Source: Caldisericales bacterium
Lineage (GTDB): Bacteria > Caldisericota > Caldisericia > JAAYUI01
Length of the DNA: 64,000 nt
Direction: 5' to 3'
NCBI GenBank assembly: GCA_022707885.1
Contig: JAKIZT010000005.1
Location: 1 to 64,000 of the forward strand
A program made the translations under genes and the position numbers. Positions 17,192 to 25,874 of this stretch are shown one piece after another (position 1 is the first letter of the stretch; each line of letters begins with the position of its first letter). The notes under the pieces are model-generated. The model ran no database searches. It saw only the letters and a list, made by a program, of their open reading frames with translations, and was not told the DNA's origin.

Positions 17192-18640
17192 TTATCTGGC
17201 TTGTGGTGGGGTGTAGTTGATAAAACCAGCCCACTGGAGGAATGTCGGATTGTTTGGAGGGTTCGGTGTCTTCAAAGGCATTACCTTCTTCTCTTCCTTC
17301 TTGACCATCCAGGAGAATACCACCGGGACTTCATGGGTCACGACACCAAACGGGCAACCGAGGCAATCCAGGCACCTGATGCAGTGCCACTGTGATGTTG
17401 GATCATAGATTGCAATGTCCATCGGGCAGTGCTTGAGGCACCAGTTGCAGGATTTGCCCCTGCAATTTGCCTGGTCCACTTTTATTCTGGTTGCAGAGAA
17501 CCAGTTGAAGATGGTGAAAAAAGTGCCAAGCGGACAAACTGCCTTGCAGAAGAACCTCTTCGAATTGACCATCGCAAAGATGATTCCGGAGGTCATTACC
17601 CACTTTATGAAATACATTACCCTGGCCTCGCCAAAGATGCCCTGGTAGGTCGAAACGCCGATAAAAGCTGTCGAAGTGAGTCCAAAGAGCGGGAAGGCGC
17701 CCTGCGGCACCAATTGTAGATACATCTGCGGGAAGCCAGCGGTTATTGTCCCGATGGGGCATATCTTGCACCACCAGACCTCGCCCTCAAGGAGCTTGAT
17801 ACCGGCATCCGTGGCAACAAACCTGGTTATGTACGGGAAGATGATAAACGGAACGATGAAGAAGAACCATCTCATGAATGTTGCCAGATTGTTTGGGATG
17901 GAGAATTTTTTGACGTTCATGAAGCAAAGGAGCGTTATCGGGATCACGATTCCAAGAACAAGGAAAACCGTGAGTGGCTCTGATTTCATAAAGCCTGTGA
18001 GATAGAATGCAATGAAAAGACCTGCAAACGGAACGATGAAAAGCAGCCACCAGAAGAAGTTTGACCACTTGTTCTTCTTTTCCACAAGGAAGAACGGAAC
18101 GGAAACAAGCAATGCAATAGACAGATAAGTAAGGAGCCAGCCGATAAAAGCATTGATGTTGCCTGAGGAGAGGAGATAGCCAAGGCCATATCCTTCACCA
18201 ACCTGGGCCCTGATGAGGCCAAGGAACGGGGTGAACCAGGCCAGGAACATTGTCGTGGCAAAGATTACCCCACCAACAATGTAATTGCCATACCTTTTTG
18301 CCTTATACAGCATTTCCTGGACAAAACCCATCGGGCAGGTCCATCCGCATGTCATCCTTCCAATAAGAACGCCGATAAGGGCAAGGAAGCCGACTGCAAA
18401 GAAACTGAAACCGCCAGAGGCGGTGTAGTGCTGGAGTGTCCCAAGCGGGCAGGCAGCAATCGCTGTTGGGCAGGACCAGCAAACATACCACGGGGCCGGT
18501 ATCTGTTTTACAATTGGTGCAAGGATAAAAAGCGGTCCTGCTGCGAGGGCCAGGAAAGCCCACTGCGTCCAGATCCTGACCTGGATGCGGAACTCACCGG
18601 GTGGAAGTTTTTTCTGAAGTTTTTTGACCAGCTCGCTCAT
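17192..18640 (-). CDS. NapH/MauN-type membrane iron-sulfur protein
   Basis: A 482-residue polytopic membrane protein with several cysteine motifs: CWSCP and ACPLGTLQHY near residues 54-70, TCGWTCPMGF near 115, WWCKICPIG near 293, FFCKAVCPLG near 362, and two C-terminal ferredoxin-type 4Fe-4S sites (CRGKSCNWCLKHCP and CIRCLDCLGCP). About eight hydrophobic helices separate them. Such proteins pass electrons between the quinone pool or a cytoplasmic donor and periplasmic partners. GGAGGGCGGC precedes the ATG, which overlaps the upstream OB-like gene by 4 bp. No terminal reductase or oxidase is adjacent, so the electron acceptor is unknown. Confidence 0.85.
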   Translation of the reverse strand: MSELVKKLQKKLPPGEFRIQVRIWTQWAFLALAAGPLFILAPIVKQIPAPWYVCWSCPTAIAACPLGTLQHYTASGGFSFFAVGFLALIGVLIGRMTCGWTCPMGFVQEMLYKAKRYGNYIVGGVIFATTMFLAWFTPFLGLIRAQVGEGYGLGYLLSSGNINAFIGWLLTYLSIALLVSVPFFLVEKKNKWSNFFWWLLFIVPFAGLFIAFYLTGFMKSEPLTVFLVLGIVIPITLLCFMNVKKFSIPNNLATFMRWFFFIVPFIIFPYITRFVATDAGIKLLEGEVWWCKICPIGTITAGFPQMYLQLVPQGAFPLFGLTSTAFIGVSTYQGIFGEARVMYFIKWVMTSGIIFAMVNSKRFFCKAVCPLGTFFTIFNWFSATRIKVDQANCRGKSCNWCLKHCPMDIAIYDPTSQWHCIRCLDCLGCPFGVVTHEVPVVFSWMVKKEEKKVMPLKTPNPPNNPTFLQWAGFINYTPPQAR

Positions 18641-19221
18641 GCCGCCCTCCTTGTCACATAAGATACTGCAGCGTAAATAATCATTATGCCAATGAAGATG
18701 ATGCCGATCTGGAGAAGTCTTGTAAGATCAGAATCACCGAGCCCGACGCAAGCAATACAAAGTTTGTCGGCTGTGTTATAGATGGTCACGTTCTCTTTTT
18801 TCTGGACCAGCTCAGGTGGATTGTAGATTCCGCCAATGTGGAAAACTGACGATTTTATCTTGCCGTCTTTTTTCTCGCCAGTGGCTGTTATTGTAATCCC
18901 ATCCTTGAGCAGTTCAGATTTTTCAGTGTAAAGCACCTGTATTCTTTTTTCAATTTCCTTGCCATTCTCAGTTTTTCTGTCGATATAAAAAAGTTTTAAT
19001 TTTTCAGGATTAAATGATACTTCCCAAACTGAAGTTTTGCCTTTGTCATCAACATTAAGGGTCAGCTTTCCATTTTGGGCATCAAGACCGGAGACGGTGC
19101 CTGTGGTTGTTGTCCTGCTCTGGAGTACCGGCTCAATTTTGTGCATTTCTGTGCCCCATATGCCCCAATAAATCATAAATATGCATACGAGGGCCAACGG
19201 GATATAAATCCATTTTCTCAT
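18637..19221 (-). CDS. Membrane-anchored OB-like protein paired with the iron-sulfur protein
   Basis: A 194-residue protein with an N-terminal membrane helix (WIYIPLALVCIFMIYWGIWG), an extracytoplasmic beta-rich domain (SRTTTTGTVSGLDAQNG...LTLNVDDKG...GITITATGEKKDG) that reads like an OB fold of the CcmE type, a CIACVG cysteine pair, and a C-terminal membrane helix (IGIIFIGIMIIYAAVSYV). CcmE's heme-binding histidine motif is not seen, so heme carriage is not claimed. It overlaps the iron-sulfur protein gene by 4 bp and the two are surely a functional pair. The ATG at 19221 is chosen; a TTG 9 nt upstream has better spacing from AGGGGTG. A near-consensus promoter drives it. Confidence 0.65.
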   Translation of the reverse strand: MRKWIYIPLALVCIFMIYWGIWGTEMHKIEPVLQSRTTTTGTVSGLDAQNGKLTLNVDDKGKTSVWEVSFNPEKLKLFYIDRKTENGKEIEKRIQVLYTEKSELLKDGITITATGEKKDGKIKSSVFHIGGIYNPPELVQKKENVTIYNTADKLCIACVGLGDSDLTRLLQIGIIFIGIMIIYAAVSYVTRRAA

Positions 19222-19258
19222 GTCTGACAATACACCCCTTTCGCCTGTTATGATTGGA

Positions 19259-19287
19259 ATTATATTTGCCGGTTTGAAAAGCTTCAA
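19259..19287 (-). promoter_or_regulatory. Strong sigma-70 promoter of the iron-sulfur pair
   Basis: Minus strand TTGAAG (19287-19282), 17-bp spacer, TATAAT (19264-19259). Transcription would start near 19252, leaving a leader of about 30 nt that carries AGGGGTG. Confidence 0.82.
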
Positions 19288-19337
19288 GTGTTTTGTACTT
19301 TTTTAGAGTTGGGGGAAGCAGCAAATTGACCGAAAAT

Positions 19338-19369
19338 AAAAAAGGGCCTCTTATCGAGGCCCCTTTTTT
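19338..19369 (-). terminator. Intrinsic terminator of the tilS-to-PQQ operon
   Basis: AAAAAAGGGCCTC pairs with GAGGCCCCTTTTTT around a 5-nt loop (TTATC). It lies 26 bp past the stop of the PQQ-propeller protein. Confidence 0.88.
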
Positions 19370-19394
19370 AAACCACTAGCTCAATTTTTACTGA

Positions 19395-21680
19395 TTAATT
19401 CTCAAAATTGATTGTTACTGTCTTTGTCTTTGAATCATAGGCAATCTTTGCACCAAAATTGGTTGAGACAAATGAGAGGCCAACACAAGTGTTGCCTTTG
19501 ACCAGTTCCGGTGGCGGGTCGATTGCCACTTCCTTTCCGTCAACAAGGGCGACCTTCTTGCCAATCCAGAGCTTTATGGTCCTTGCGCCAGTTGGTAACG
19601 AGTTGGTATAGAGAACAGCTTTTTCTTCTGCAATCCAGTCCACCTTCGACCCAAGAGCGGTGCCAACGAAACGTAGCGGGACCATCGTTCTTCCACTCTT
19701 TATGTATGGCGCAATCGCAAGTTTTTCCTGCTTGCCATCAACGGTGGCAATCACATTCCCGATCTGGAGCTTTACAACATGCTCGGTCATTTTGCGCACA
19801 ACCTCAACGTCAACGGCCGTGTCGGTGGTTGGAAGGATGTACGAGCTCATTGTGCGGCTGATCGGATTGAATTTAAGGTTTGTTTTGGCTGATTTCACAA
19901 CATCAAATGTGACCTGGAAAACATCTGCCTTGGCTTCTTTGGCCTTGCTTGGTGAAAATCCCATATAGGCGCCCACTTCTCCTTTGGTTGTCAAATCAAA
20001 GAACGGGGCGTACTCGGGTCCCTCAAGCAGAGATTTTGTCTCAACAGGCCTTAAAATTGCTGGATCATAAATGATTTTTCCGGCAAAGGATTTCATGAAC
20101 TTCTGGTTCTCATAACCAACTGTTACAACCAACTGGTTCTTTTTGCTTGTATCAAATCTCATATAGGACTTCATTATGTCTTCCGGTTTCACAACAATGC
20201 AGATACCGGTGGCAGAAACCCTTGCTTCAGAACTGCTCTGCGACATTGCTGTAACAAGATATTCGTAAGTTGCAGGTTCGGCAGAAGGATCGGCCTTAAG
20301 ATCAAGTGTTCTTTCATCGGTGGCCTTCATCGTCGAGGAAGGCATAAAGTTTCTTGCAAGCTTGCACCTGCATGGGAAACCGGAATTTGAAAGATAGTAT
20401 ACATTGCTGTCGCCTTCGATACTTCCAAGGCGAATCTTGACCGATTTGGATTCTGTGGGTGATATGAAAACTATTGATGGATCGAGCCTTAAAGAAAGTG
20501 ATCCCTGTTTTGGCCTGACGCAAATAACACGGCCGGATTTTGTGCCTACAAATATTGACCCGCTACTGTATGAAGGCGGTGTGGTAATATTGTCTTTGAG
20601 ATCAACGTCTGCAATAACGGTCCCATCAAAAGCAAAGAAGGCCTGGATGTGCCCATTTTCGGTGACTGCAACGAGGTTCTGGTTTATGCCTATAACTGCC
20701 TGCTTGATAGGGCCAGCAGCTTTTTGATCCCAAATGGCATTCCCGTCACCAAGCCTGATACAAAAAACTTGTCCATCTTCAGTGCCAATGCCAACATAGG
20801 TTGCATTATAATAGCGGCATGGTGCGGCAACTATCGGATGTTTTGTGTCATAAGACCAGAATTTTTTTCTGTCTGAAAGGGCATAAGCACTGACTTGTCC
20901 ACTCTTTGAACAAACGATGATCGATTCACCTACTGGCAATGGGCCAACAGCAGTTGGTGAATCAAGCTTCATTTGCCAGTCGAAATCTTTGGTGGATGGA
21001 TTGTATGCGACCATGTTGCCATCTGATGAATTCATGATCATCTGGGCATAGGAAGACACACTGTAACCAACAGGCTGAACTGCCATTGGCAACTGGACAT
21101 TTACATTCATATTAAATTCATTTGAAACAAGTCCTGAAGCTGAAGTGAGCTGCACGAGCTTGCCTTCGGTGGTTGGAAAATAGAAATATCCATTATATGG
21201 AAGAGGAGGAGACTTAACCTCACCTTTTGCCTGATATTCCCAGAAAGTGCCACCAGTATAGAGATCAAGCCCAAGGACTTTTCCACCCTTAAGCGGAACA
21301 AGGAGAACCTCATCCGAGAGGGCCATGTCTGTTGTGAGAGGCAGGCCAATATCCCTTCTCCAGACAGGTTTGCCATCAAGGGTACTGAAAGCACCTATCC
21401 TTCCCTTTTCAGTTGCCGCAACGGCTATGTCTTTGCCAATGATAATTGTACCTTTGACAGGGTCTATGTTCTGGGCAATGTAGATATTCGTATCAATGAT
21501 ACCATCCCATGCCTGGGTGAGCGGGGTGGAAATCTTTTCGGAGAAGAAAGCGGTACCGGTTCTCTGGTGGTCTTTCTGGAAACAGAACCAGTCTGTCGCT
21601 TCATTGTTACCGGCTTCAACCAACACCATTGGGGACAGCGCAATAAGTGCAACGACTACAAAAGCAAGAATTTTTTTCAT
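19395..21680 (-). CDS. Secreted PQQ-propeller, cohesin-like and stalk-domain protein
   Basis: A 761-residue exported protein with the signal peptide MKKILAFVVVALIALSPMV. Residues about 30-400 form a beta-propeller of PQQ/BamB-like repeats (GRIGAFSTLDGKPVWR, GKVLGLDLYTGGTFWEYQ, GQVSAYALSDRKKFWSYD and more). Residues about 510-630 resemble a cohesin domain (VTVGYENQKFMKSFAGKI, IYDPAILRPVETKSLL, VFQVTFDVV). The C terminus has one copper-amine-oxidase-N ('stalk') module with RTMVPLRFVGTALGSKV and a half module (IKLWIGKKVALVDGKEV). It starts 6 bp after lplA and so is co-transcribed with ftsH and tilS, an odd place for a surface protein. PQQ enzyme residues are not identified, so it is probably a scaffold. 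Confidence 0.8.
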   Translation of the reverse strand: MKKILAFVVVALIALSPMVLVEAGNNEATDWFCFQKDHQRTGTAFFSEKISTPLTQAWDGIIDTNIYIAQNIDPVKGTIIIGKDIAVAATEKGRIGAFSTLDGKPVWRRDIGLPLTTDMALSDEVLLVPLKGGKVLGLDLYTGGTFWEYQAKGEVKSPPLPYNGYFYFPTTEGKLVQLTSASGLVSNEFNMNVNVQLPMAVQPVGYSVSSYAQMIMNSSDGNMVAYNPSTKDFDWQMKLDSPTAVGPLPVGESIIVCSKSGQVSAYALSDRKKFWSYDTKHPIVAAPCRYYNATYVGIGTEDGQVFCIRLGDGNAIWDQKAAGPIKQAVIGINQNLVAVTENGHIQAFFAFDGTVIADVDLKDNITTPPSYSSGSIFVGTKSGRVICVRPKQGSLSLRLDPSIVFISPTESKSVKIRLGSIEGDSNVYYLSNSGFPCRCKLARNFMPSSTMKATDERTLDLKADPSAEPATYEYLVTAMSQSSSEARVSATGICIVVKPEDIMKSYMRFDTSKKNQLVVTVGYENQKFMKSFAGKIIYDPAILRPVETKSLLEGPEYAPFFDLTTKGEVGAYMGFSPSKAKEAKADVFQVTFDVVKSAKTNLKFNPISRTMSSYILPTTDTAVDVEVVRKMTEHVVKLQIGNVIATVDGKQEKLAIAPYIKSGRTMVPLRFVGTALGSKVDWIAEEKAVLYTNSLPTGARTIKLWIGKKVALVDGKEVAIDPPPELVKGNTCVGLSFVSTNFGAKIAYDSKTKTVTINFEN

Positions 21681-21686
21681 CCCACC

Positions 21687-22481
21687 CTACCTGTTCTCGG
21701 TCCACGCGGCCGAATTGTATTTATTTTTTTCAAGATCATCGACTTTGGCGAAGAAATCACCATCAAGGGTGACCTCTTCAAACCCAACACTAAATGAATC
21801 AGAGAAACCGTTTAAAATATTTTTCTTCAATTGCTCGAAACCAACCCTAAAACCCAGTTGCTCATTGACGCTTGTGATTTTTGTTTTTGCAGCTTCAGCA
21901 AGCCTTGATGACTGGTTTTCATCTTTGCTTACAACATCAAACAACTTTTTTATATCCACGTCAAGCAGTATCGAACCATGTTGAAGAAGGCCCTCTTTTG
22001 CCCTCATTTGCGCGGATCCAACAAGTTTTTTACCACCAGATTCGATGTCATTGAATGTTGGAGCGGCAAAACAGGACGGTGTAGAAAGCTCCCTGTCATC
22101 GCTCTTCTTAAGGGCAGCATCCACACCAAGGGAATTTAGTCCGGAGACTATCCCTTCGCACAAGAGGTAATACGAACCAAGAACATTCATGTTCAAAATC
22201 TCATGGGGTGGCGTGATGACGATTGAATAGGTCAGTTCCTTGTCGTGAAGGACTGCCCTTCCACCAGTCGACCTCCTCACGACATCAAAACCATTCTCTT
22301 TTACTTTCCCAAGATTAACTTCGGAATATTTTTGGAAGCACCCCAAGGAGAGGCATGCCGGCTTCCAGGTGTATGTCCTGAGTGTTACTGACGAAGGCGG
22401 TGCAGTTTTCAGCATCGCCTCGTCATAAGCCATGTTCCTGGCACCCCTCATTGGGGCCGTATTATAGTATCTCCAAGTCAT
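21687..22481 (-). CDS. Lipoate/octanoate transferase family protein (LipM- or LplA-like)
   Basis: A 264-residue BPL/LplA-fold protein that attaches octanoate or lipoate to lipoyl domains. The conserved VRRSTGGRAVLHD motif lies near residues 67-80, KLVGSAQMR is the lysine loop, and a cysteine in STPSCFAAPTFNDI aligns with the catalytic cysteine of LipM (the octanoyl-transferase that works through a thioester). That cysteine and the lack of an obvious LplA C-terminal domain favour LipM over a lipoate-protein ligase, but I cannot separate them without an alignment. It overlaps ftsH by 4 bp. Lipoyl targets and LipA are not in this window. Confidence 0.85.
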   Translation of the reverse strand: MTWRYYNTAPMRGARNMAYDEAMLKTAPPSSVTLRTYTWKPACLSLGCFQKYSEVNLGKVKENGFDVVRRSTGGRAVLHDKELTYSIVITPPHEILNMNVLGSYYLLCEGIVSGLNSLGVDAALKKSDDRELSTPSCFAAPTFNDIESGGKKLVGSAQMRAKEGLLQHGSILLDVDIKKLFDVVSKDENQSSRLAEAAKTKITSVNEQLGFRVGFEQLKKNILNGFSDSFSVGFEEVTLDGDFFAKVDDLEKNKYNSAAWTENR

Positions 22482-24307
22482 TTTTTGGCGTCTGAAAACA
22501 GTTTTTGCAACTCTTCTGCCTCCAAAGTTTCCTTTTCAATAAGTACCTCGACGAGCTCGTCCATGATTCCTCTGTTTTCCTGAACAGTTTTTATGGCCGT
22601 TTCAAGACCATCGGATATGATTCTCCTTATTTCCTGGTCAATCATTCTGCCAGTTTCATCAGAGTAGTCTGGAGAAGCCGAGAAATCCCTGCCAAGGAAA
22701 ACCATTTCGGCTGGATGTCCAAAAGCTATTGGCCCAAGAGAAGACATTCCATACTCGGTGACCATTTTCCTTGCTATGTCAGTGGCTTTTCTTATGTCAT
22801 TGGAAGCGCCTGTCGATATTTCGTCGAACACCACCCTCTCGGCGGCAGTTCCACCAAGTATCCCGGCAATGTTCCTCTCAAGCTCGTCTTTTGAGCTCAG
22901 GTATTTATCTTCAACCGGAAGCGGAAGGGTATATCCAAGGGCCATCCCCCTCGAAACGATGGATATCCTGTGGACAATCTCCGGGCCAAGAACATGGGTC
23001 ACAAGGGCATGGCCTGCTTCATGGTAGGCAACCTTTTTCTTTTCTTCAGTGCCAAGCACCCTTGTCCTCTTTTGTGGGCCAGCGATAACCCTGTCAATTG
23101 CCTCTTCAACGTCCTTGTTTTCAATCTCTTTCTTCCTTCGGCGAGTGGCTATAATGGCAGATTCGTTGAGCAAATTTTCAAGATCGGCGCCAGAAAAACC
23201 GGCTGTTCTTTTTGCAACAACGGCAAGATCCACATTCTGTGCCATTGGTTTATTTTTGGCATGATACTTGAGGATTGCTTCCCTCTCCATGAGTGTCGGC
23301 AAATCGATCATGACGCGCCTGTCGAACCTGCCAGGTCTTAAAAGTGCTGCATCGAGAATATCAGGTCTGTTGGTTGCGGCAATGATTATTATTCCAACGT
23401 GGGGGTCAAAACCATCCATCTCCACAAGGAGCTGGTTCAGGGTCTGCTCCCTCTCGTCATGGCCACCACCAAGACCAGCGCCCCTCTGTCTTCCAACTGC
23501 ATCGATCTCGTCAATGAATATGAGTGCAGGTGCATATTTTTTTGCCTGCTCGAACAGGTCTCTCACCCTTGAGGCACCGACACCAACAAACATTTCAACA
23601 AATTCTGAGCCAGAAACCGAGAAGAAAGGCACCTTTGCCTCGCCAGCAACCGCCCTGCTGATGTACGTTTTTCCGCATCCTGGAGGGCCAACAAGCAAAA
23701 CGCCTCTCGGCACTTTTGCACCCATTACAGCAAAACGTTTTGGGTCCTTTAGGAAATCTATTATTTCCTGCAATTCTTCTTTTACTTCAGGGATACCGGC
23801 CACGTCCTTGAATGTGATCCTCGGCTTGTCGTCCATAAACAGTTTTGCTTTCGATTTGCCAAAACTGAGTACCTGTGAACCGGAACCCTGCATGGAACGT
23901 GACATCATGAACCAGAAGAATATAATTATCAGGAATGGCCCAAGGTAATTCAGGAGTTCAAGAAGGAAGTTGCTTGAGGGTGGCTCAAATTCCAGAACCT
24001 TGACACCTTTTTCTATTGCCAGATGTGTTACTTCTTCGGCAAACTGCGGTGGTATGGTAACTTCGAACTTTATGCTTGGCTTACCAGGTTCCTTTGGAGA
24101 TAACTCACCTTCGGTGTAAAAATTATTGACATCAATGGCAAGCGAGCTTATCTCGCCTGCCTGAAGGCTCTTATAGAATTCACTGTAAGTCAGCATTTGT
24201 TTTGGGGATGCATTAAAAGCTGAGAAAAAGAAATACAGCAAAACACCGACTGCAACAAGTATTATTATCGGTATATACGTCTTTATACTATCTTGGTTCT
24301 TGTTCAT
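22478..24307 (-). CDS. ftsH: ATP-dependent zinc metalloprotease FtsH
   Basis: FtsH is the membrane-bound AAA+ protease that removes damaged and regulatory membrane proteins. The 609-residue protein has two N-terminal membrane helices (about 11-30 and 117-136), Walker A GPPGCGKT at 207-214, Walker B LIFIDEID near 262-269, the second region of homology ATNRPDILDAALLRPGRFDR, and the zinc-protease motif HEAGH at 429-433. Length and order are typical. It follows hpt and tilS, the arrangement tilS-hpt-ftsH common in Gram-positive bacteria and relatives, with a 1-bp stop-start overlap. Confidence 0.98.
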   Translation of the reverse strand: MNKNQDSIKTYIPIIILVAVGVLLYFFFSAFNASPKQMLTYSEFYKSLQAGEISSLAIDVNNFYTEGELSPKEPGKPSIKFEVTIPPQFAEEVTHLAIEKGVKVLEFEPPSSNFLLELLNYLGPFLIIIFFWFMMSRSMQGSGSQVLSFGKSKAKLFMDDKPRITFKDVAGIPEVKEELQEIIDFLKDPKRFAVMGAKVPRGVLLVGPPGCGKTYISRAVAGEAKVPFFSVSGSEFVEMFVGVGASRVRDLFEQAKKYAPALIFIDEIDAVGRQRGAGLGGGHDEREQTLNQLLVEMDGFDPHVGIIIIAATNRPDILDAALLRPGRFDRRVMIDLPTLMEREAILKYHAKNKPMAQNVDLAVVAKRTAGFSGADLENLLNESAIIATRRRKKEIENKDVEEAIDRVIAGPQKRTRVLGTEEKKKVAYHEAGHALVTHVLGPEIVHRISIVSRGMALGYTLPLPVEDKYLSSKDELERNIAGILGGTAAERVVFDEISTGASNDIRKATDIARKMVTEYGMSSLGPIAFGHPAEMVFLGRDFSASPDYSDETGRMIDQEIRRIISDGLETAIKTVQENRGIMDELVEVLIEKETLEAEELQKLFSDAKK

Positions 24308-24867
24308 TACTCCTCACTAATTGTGTATATGTCTTTTAGACACCTAAAATGCTCATCGCAATCAAGCCCATAGCCAACAATAAATTTGTTTGGCACCACA
24401 AACCCCACATAATCAACCGAGACCTCGACCTGACGCCTTTCGGGTTTGTCCAAAAGCGACACGACTTTGACATCTTTCGGGCCTTTTTGTTTTATTTGTT
24501 CGACAAGTGCCTTGATCGTGTGTCCTGTATCAACAATGTCCTCTATTATCAAGACTCTCCTGCCGGACACATCAATTTTATCCATACATGAAACGGAGAC
24601 TTTTCCGCTAGAAACTGTGGAAGAACCATAAGAACTGACTTTAACAAAATGCAATGGCGCATCAAAAGAAAAGTTTCTTGTCAGGTCGGATGTGAACATG
24701 AAAGAACCTGTCAGCACAGGTAGCAGAACGGGCGGATCCTCACCATAGTCCATGGCAATCTGACAGGCCAGTTCTGCGACCCTTTTCTGGATCGCAAGGC
24801 TGTCAATCAGCACGCCTTCCAGTTTCATGTTCATGGCCAGAGTATACTTTTGTGCATTATCAATCAC
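24307..24867 (-). CDS. hpt: Hypoxanthine phosphoribosyltransferase
   Basis: This purine-salvage enzyme joins hypoxanthine or guanine to PRPP. The 186-residue protein has the PRPP-binding motif VLIIEDIVDTGHT, the flexible-loop region VSSYGSSTVSSGKV, and a C-terminal base-binding segment VDYVGFVVPNKFIVGYGLD. The chosen ATG overlaps the tilS stop by 4 bp (ATGA); internal Met at 12 or 14 are alternatives that match other Hpt proteins' N termini a little better. Genes tilS-hpt-ftsH are a conserved neighbourhood. Confidence 0.96.
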   Translation of the reverse strand: MIDNAQKYTLAMNMKLEGVLIDSLAIQKRVAELACQIAMDYGEDPPVLLPVLTGSFMFTSDLTRNFSFDAPLHFVKVSSYGSSTVSSGKVSVSCMDKIDVSGRRVLIIEDIVDTGHTIKALVEQIKQKGPKDVKVVSLLDKPERRQVEVSVDYVGFVVPNKFIVGYGLDCDEHFRCLKDIYTISEE

Positions 24868-25823
24868 AAGGGCAAAACCTTGACAATATTTTTTCCAACC
24901 TTTACGAATTTAGCTCTGCCAACAATCTTTGACTTGCCATTTTCTCCTTTTCCAAAAAAAATTAATGTCAGGTCAACTGCAGAAAATGACGGGGAACTAT
25001 TGGCAAGGATTCTTATAACTCTGCGCTGAATTACAAAGTCTTGTTCAAATAATTTGTTGCAATCTAAAAAAGTACACCCTTCTTTTTCAAAAACACACTG
25101 TTTTATGGCATTTCTGGCAAGCAAATCAAGATAATCAGACTCTTCTTGCGCAATATCCGCAAACCTGGAAATGTTTGCGCCAGCCTGGACAAAAATCTTT
25201 TCAAGTTCCGGGATGACGTTTTTGCGTATCCTGTTCCTGGAATATCTTATATCCTCATTTGTTTCATCAGTGCAATAAGATTCACCCAGCAACAAGAGAT
25301 AAGACAAAATGTTTCTTTTGGAGGCAAAAAGCAACGGTCTTACAATTTTTCCAGTTTTTGGGTGCATGGTGCCAGCACCAAAGAGTCCTGCGCCTCTGGC
25401 AATATTGTGCAACAGGGTTTCTGCCCTGTCTGTTGCGTTATGGGCAAGCGCAATCTTGTTGCACCCAAAATGTTCTGCGGCTTCATCAAGTGCGCGGTGG
25501 CGCAATATTCTTGCTTCCTCTTCAAGATTGCCTTTCAATTCTTTCGGCAGGCAAATTTCTTTGCATAAAAGAGGGGTTCCAAGCCTCTCACAGAGAGACG
25601 TGACATAATCCTCATCTCTCTTTGATGTGGGTCTGATATTATGATTGACATGACAACAAAACACTTCCATCTCGAGGATTTTTCTGAGCTTTTCCAATAA
25701 AAACAAAAGACAAACTGAATCGGGCCCCCCAGAACAACCCACAAGGATTTTATCTCCTTTTGCAAGGAGTTTTTTTGAAGCTGCAAAACCCAAAAAATTC
25801 TGTTCGAATGCCCTCGTTATCAT
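24864..25823 (-). CDS. tilS: tRNA(Ile)-lysidine synthase
   Basis: TilS makes lysidine at position 34 of tRNA-Ile(CAU) so that it reads AUA. The 319-residue protein has the PP-loop SGGPDS at 31-36, and family residues in CHVNHNIRP, ALAHNATDRAETLLHNIARG and the arginine-rich YSRNRIRKNVIPEL region. The C-terminal substrate domain is short, as in many minimal TilS proteins. There is no ribosome site and only 8 bp separate the start codon from the stem of the terminator at 25832-25861, so expression must come from read-through or an undetected promoter. Confidence 0.95.
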   Translation of the reverse strand: MITRAFEQNFLGFAASKKLLAKGDKILVGCSGGPDSVCLLFLLEKLRKILEMEVFCCHVNHNIRPTSKRDEDYVTSLCERLGTPLLCKEICLPKELKGNLEEEARILRHRALDEAAEHFGCNKIALAHNATDRAETLLHNIARGAGLFGAGTMHPKTGKIVRPLLFASKRNILSYLLLLGESYCTDETNEDIRYSRNRIRKNVIPELEKIFVQAGANISRFADIAQEESDYLDLLARNAIKQCVFEKEGCTFLDCNKLFEQDFVIQRRVIRILANSSPSFSAVDLTLIFFGKGENGKSKIVGRAKFVKVGKNIVKVLPL

Positions 25824-25831
25824 AATATGAA

Positions 25832-25861
25832 AAAAGGGGCGGCAAAATCACCGCCCCTTTT
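25832..25861 (-). terminator. Intrinsic terminator after the dockerin subtilase
   Basis: AAAAGGGGCGG pairs with CCGCCCCTTTT around an 8-nt loop, with a T tract running into the 8 bp before the tilS start codon. It should end the protease transcript, yet no promoter for tilS is visible after it. Confidence 0.88.
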
Positions 25862-25874
25862 GTTTTTTCTCTTA

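Noticed and set aside
18637..19221. A heme-carrying CcmE
   Set aside because: The fold looks similar but the histidine-tyrosine heme motif of CcmE is not seen, and no other cytochrome maturation gene is nearby.
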